64,000 bases of DNA from the NCBI RefSeq assembly GCF_016865525.2, contig NZ_CP075169.1, positions 6,200,337-6,264,336 on the forward strand. Reading direction: 5' to 3'. The translations under genes and the position numbers were made by a program. This document shows positions 61,230-64,000 of this stretch, piece after piece (position 1 is the first letter of the stretch; every line of letters starts with the position of its first letter). This DNA comes from Sodalis ligni. GTDB lineage: Bacteria; Pseudomonadota; Gammaproteobacteria; Enterobacterales; Enterobacteriaceae. The notes under the pieces are model-generated. The model ran no database searches. It saw only the letters and a program-made list of their open reading frames with translations, and was not told the DNA's origin.

Positions 61230-63741
61230 CAATTAACCTCATTTAATTTATTTATCTTTTCATCAAGAAAGCTGGATAAATTTTCGCCAATAATTCCGTA
61301 CCATTTTCTTTCTTTTTATTTTTGTGTCAACGGATTTGTTTCTATTAAATACTTAGCTCTAAGATATCCTTTCAATGCTTCATTATTATTTTTTGAAGTT
61401 CCAGTCCTTCTGGATTGAGGGTCATGCCAAATTCCCCAGGCCAGGGATCCTAACTTACCGTTATAAATATCACTCTCCTCAAAAGTATAATGCTCGTTCT
61501 TATACAATTTTATTAAATGTGAAGCTTTGAGAGACTCGAGACCTTTTTTAAAAAAAGACAAACGATCATTATAACCGTTAAATCCTCCATTGACAGTCAG
61601 GGTGATCTTATTAAAATCGTCTAAGTCAGCAAACACTGCTGCTTTTGTATGAATTTTACTAAACCAGGCTGCAGACGTTACGCTATGCGGTAGAGACAGG
61701 AGCTTATCTCGATTGGTGCTTGTTGAAAAACATCCTCATTGATATATTTTGCATATGCTTTATAATTAGTTTCAAGCGTTATTTGGATCAGTCCCCGACC
61801 ATACCATGGGCTATAACTCGCTGATTCCCCGGCAATCTCTTTTGTATAGATTAGTCCGCCACTTTCATGGAAAATTTGTGCTAACAAATGAGTCTTACCT
61901 ATACACGTATTAATTCAAAATAATGAAAATGCTTCATTAAATGCTTGCAAATTAATTTCTAATAAAGTTACTTTTATATTAGGTGCCATTGCACACAGCT
62001 CTTCAAGAGTGATATCCCTGTTACAGGCACAAGTATTGGCATCACTCTTAGATATCGCCTCCAAAAACGTCACCGGATGCAAATGCCACAGCGCCTCGCT
62101 GCTGCGTATCTCCGGCACGTCCTTCATCCATACCAGCGCATCTATAAACTGCCGATTGTAAAGCGCCAGGGCCGGCTGCTGTCCGGCCTGCTCATCCAGC
62201 GCCGCCCGCCACAGCGCCGACAATCCGTCATGCAGCCATTCGATGTGGTGCTTGACAATAAGACGCTGAACCTGCTTGAGAATATGTGATTGCCGGTTGT
62301 GCAGAAACTGCCACAGTCTTTTACTGAATTTTTCCCCATCGCTTTCGAACTCCATCTCCTTGAGCAGCCGCTGGTAGCCCTCGATGTAGGTTAACGAATA
62401 CATATCGCGGGTGTTCTGTTGCGCCAGCGCGGCGAGCCGCTGAAATCCCTGCCGCAGCCAGCCCTCTCGGGGCGTTTGTCGCAGAGTCCGCGGCGGCTCA
62501 TCCTGCTCCAGCAGGATAAATCCGCGCTTTGCCAGGTCAAACTGATTGACTACGGTCACGTCGCTCTCGGCCAGCCAGGACCTCTCCGCCGGAATCTCAT
62601 ACCATGCGTTATCCCCGGACTTCTGCCAGCGGGTTTTGCTTCGTGGAGTGAAGCGTTCTTCGCCGGTGAGTACGGGGTCGTCGCCGATGACGGACGCCAC
62701 AAAGGTATTATCCCGCTCGCGGTGGAAATAGCGCGGCTTGCCCCGGGGGGAATGAATAAAGGGCTCCCCGGCGGTGACCCCGGCCCGGTTGGCTACAAAA
62801 TCCGGCAGCCGGCTGTCCTGGCTGAACACCTCAAGGTGGCAGAAATGATGCGGAGCGCTGTGGGGCGATTCCAGATAGCCGAGGTGGCCGATAATCTCGC
62901 CGGCGCTAACCGGCAGCACGTTGTCGCCAGCCAGGGCGACCACCTCGTTGAATACGCCGTTCTGACGGGCCGCTTTCATCCAGCGGGGAAGCGCGCCGGT
63001 GCCGCCACGGCGTTTAAGATACTTCTCCTGTCCCGATATCCAGCCGCTCTCTCCCACCGCCAGCCCGCCGGATACCCCCTCGGGCACGGACATGACCCGC
63101 ACGTATACAAACGGCACGGCACGGCGGTCCAGCAGAAAGGTCGCCTCCTCCAGGATTTCCACCGTGCTGAGCCGAGGCAACTGCGTGTAGGTATCCCGCG
63201 GGGCCGGGTAACGGTTTTGCACATCGTAACAGGTCCGCGCCTGCGCCCCGTCGCCGCCGGGCAGTCCCTGCCGCACCCAGCCCGGCGCGGGATTGTCCCG
63301 GCGGACCTTAAGCGCCGTGGCGGCCACCTCGCCGATGACGGTGTCGCTCGCGCCGTACACCGACAGCGGCGCCAGCTGCATCCACAGGGTATAAAAATCC
63401 AGCCCGTGCGCCGGTCTGGCCTTATCGGGCGTGCAGGTGGATTTCACCAGAATAAACGTCGTGCTGAATTTCAGGGCGCGTTTGTTGTGGGCGGCGGCGC
63501 GGTAATCGTCGTTGAGCCGGTAGGCCACGATATGGCCGTCGGTCATGCTTTTCAGGCCGTGACCGGCCGGGCCGTCGGGACGGTAAATTGCCCCAGGGAC
63601 GAAGCTGTCGAAAAGATGGAGGCCGCCGTGCCAATGGCCCTGCGATTTGAGCAGCCAAAAGGCATCGCCCTGGGTGCCCTGCAGGGCCGACATGAATTCG
63701 CTTGCCGATGAATACCCATCCGTGGGCAAAACCATTTTCAT
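61229..63741 (-). pseudogene. M23-like/GH19-like peptidoglycan hydrolase effector, broken
   Basis: The start ATG 63741 stands behind AAGGGA. Part 1 (to 61915) has a degenerate M23-like region (HWHGGLHLFDSFVPGAIYRP) and a helical C-terminal half. After a TGA at 61915-61917 the same frame continues with a GH19/lysozyme-like domain: HLLAQIFHESGGLIYT with the catalytic-type Glu, then YGRGLIQITLETNY. One C is missing near 61699, and a TAA at 61316 precedes the last 28 codons. Repaired: 838 codons. Such fusions are often type VI secretion cargo. Confidence 0.7.
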
Positions 63742-63900
63742 CCGTGATCCCTTGTTATATTTCAGGATTCCATTCCCTATGGCAGCATTGATCGCTTTGG
63801 AGCGATTTGCAGCCACTACGCCAACGCTGCTTGTCCGTAAATTCAGAACGCGATACAACGCGTTGAGTTTATTAATAAAAGCGTGGTGAGACAGCGACTT

Positions 63901-64000
63901 TTAGCATGGGTAGCGGGAGTGTTTCTTGCAAAAATCGCTCTTAACCAGCAAAAGGGCCACGTTATAGCCCGCAGCCGCCCCGGAATACAGCCGGTCTGCG
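63901..64000 (-). CDS. C-terminal end of an unidentified protein
   Basis: Partial gene running off the right edge. The visible 32 residues end LLLVKSDFCKKHSRYPC followed by TAA at 63901. It lies 160 bases upstream of the effector on the same strand, so probably belongs to the same operon. Family not recognised. Confidence 0.5.
   Translation of the reverse strand, partial: ADRLYSGAAAGYNVALLLVKSDFCKKHSRYPC

Noticed and set aside
62419..63711. 430-codon open frame on the plus strand
   Set aside because: It is the antisense shadow of the GC-rich M23-like part of the minus-strand effector; its composition is skewed and no domain is visible.

Overview
The window looks like a chromosome segment of an Enterobacterales bacterium. 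The evidence is the block envC-yibQ-hldD-waaF-waaC ... waaA-waaE-coaD-mutM-rpmG-rpmB-radC-coaBC-dut-slmA-pyrE-rph-yicC, which keeps the E. coli/Serratia order and protein lengths. The wab genes in the LPS cluster (WabG, WabH and WabN types) point to a Serratia/Klebsiella-type core with galacturonate and glucosamine. Intact housekeeping genes sit beside many freshly broken accessory genes and insertion sequences, which resembles host-associated Sodalis-like genomes. The genus is an inference.

Layout. 1-2.7 kb: end of yibN, then envC-yibQ (cell-wall splitting). 2.8-16.8 kb: LPS inner and outer core synthesis (hldD, waaF, waaC, a waaZ-like gene, a dead waaL, a GT9 gene and wabN on the minus strand, wabH, a broken GT2 gene, waaQ, wabG, waaA, waaE). 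16.8-24.5 kb: coaD, mutM, rpmG, rpmB, radC, coaBC, dut, slmA, pyrE, rph, yicC, all intact. 24.6-40.5 kb: accessory island. It holds a split AlbA_2/GHKL regulator, a divergent XRE/Ner phage switch with a palindromic operator, an ogr relic, a three-gene sce7726-sce7725-HEPN/RES cassette full of one-base indels, and a second XRE copy interrupted by an IS66 element that itself carries an IS3 element. It also holds a phd antitoxin relic, a higBA-type toxin-antitoxin pair with a ten-T tract in the toxin, and MarR/SDR deletion scars. 41-47.7 kb: YcaQ-like protein, DHA2 MFS exporter with LysR neighbour, UbiD-family decarboxylase. 47.8-53.1 kb: sugar-acid operon (6-phosphogluconate dehydrogenase, hexuloisomerase, MFS permease, FGGY kinase with a frameshift) plus an RpiR regulator. 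53.4-56 kb: Gfo/Idh/MocA oxidoreductase and a Fic enzyme under tandem palindromes. 56-59.5 kb: sialic-acid locus nanA-nanT-nanR with a NanR operator. 60-64 kb: a broken M23/GH19-type peptidoglycan hydrolase effector translationally coupled to an intact exported protein that may be its immunity protein.

The strongest general signal is the number of single-base losses or gains in short homopolymers, concentrated in accessory genes. In most of these genes, repairing the indels gives a continuous reading frame of exact codon length. The most interesting gene set is the sce7726-sce7725-HEPN/RES cassette beside phage relics, a candidate anti-phage (NAD+-depleting) system.
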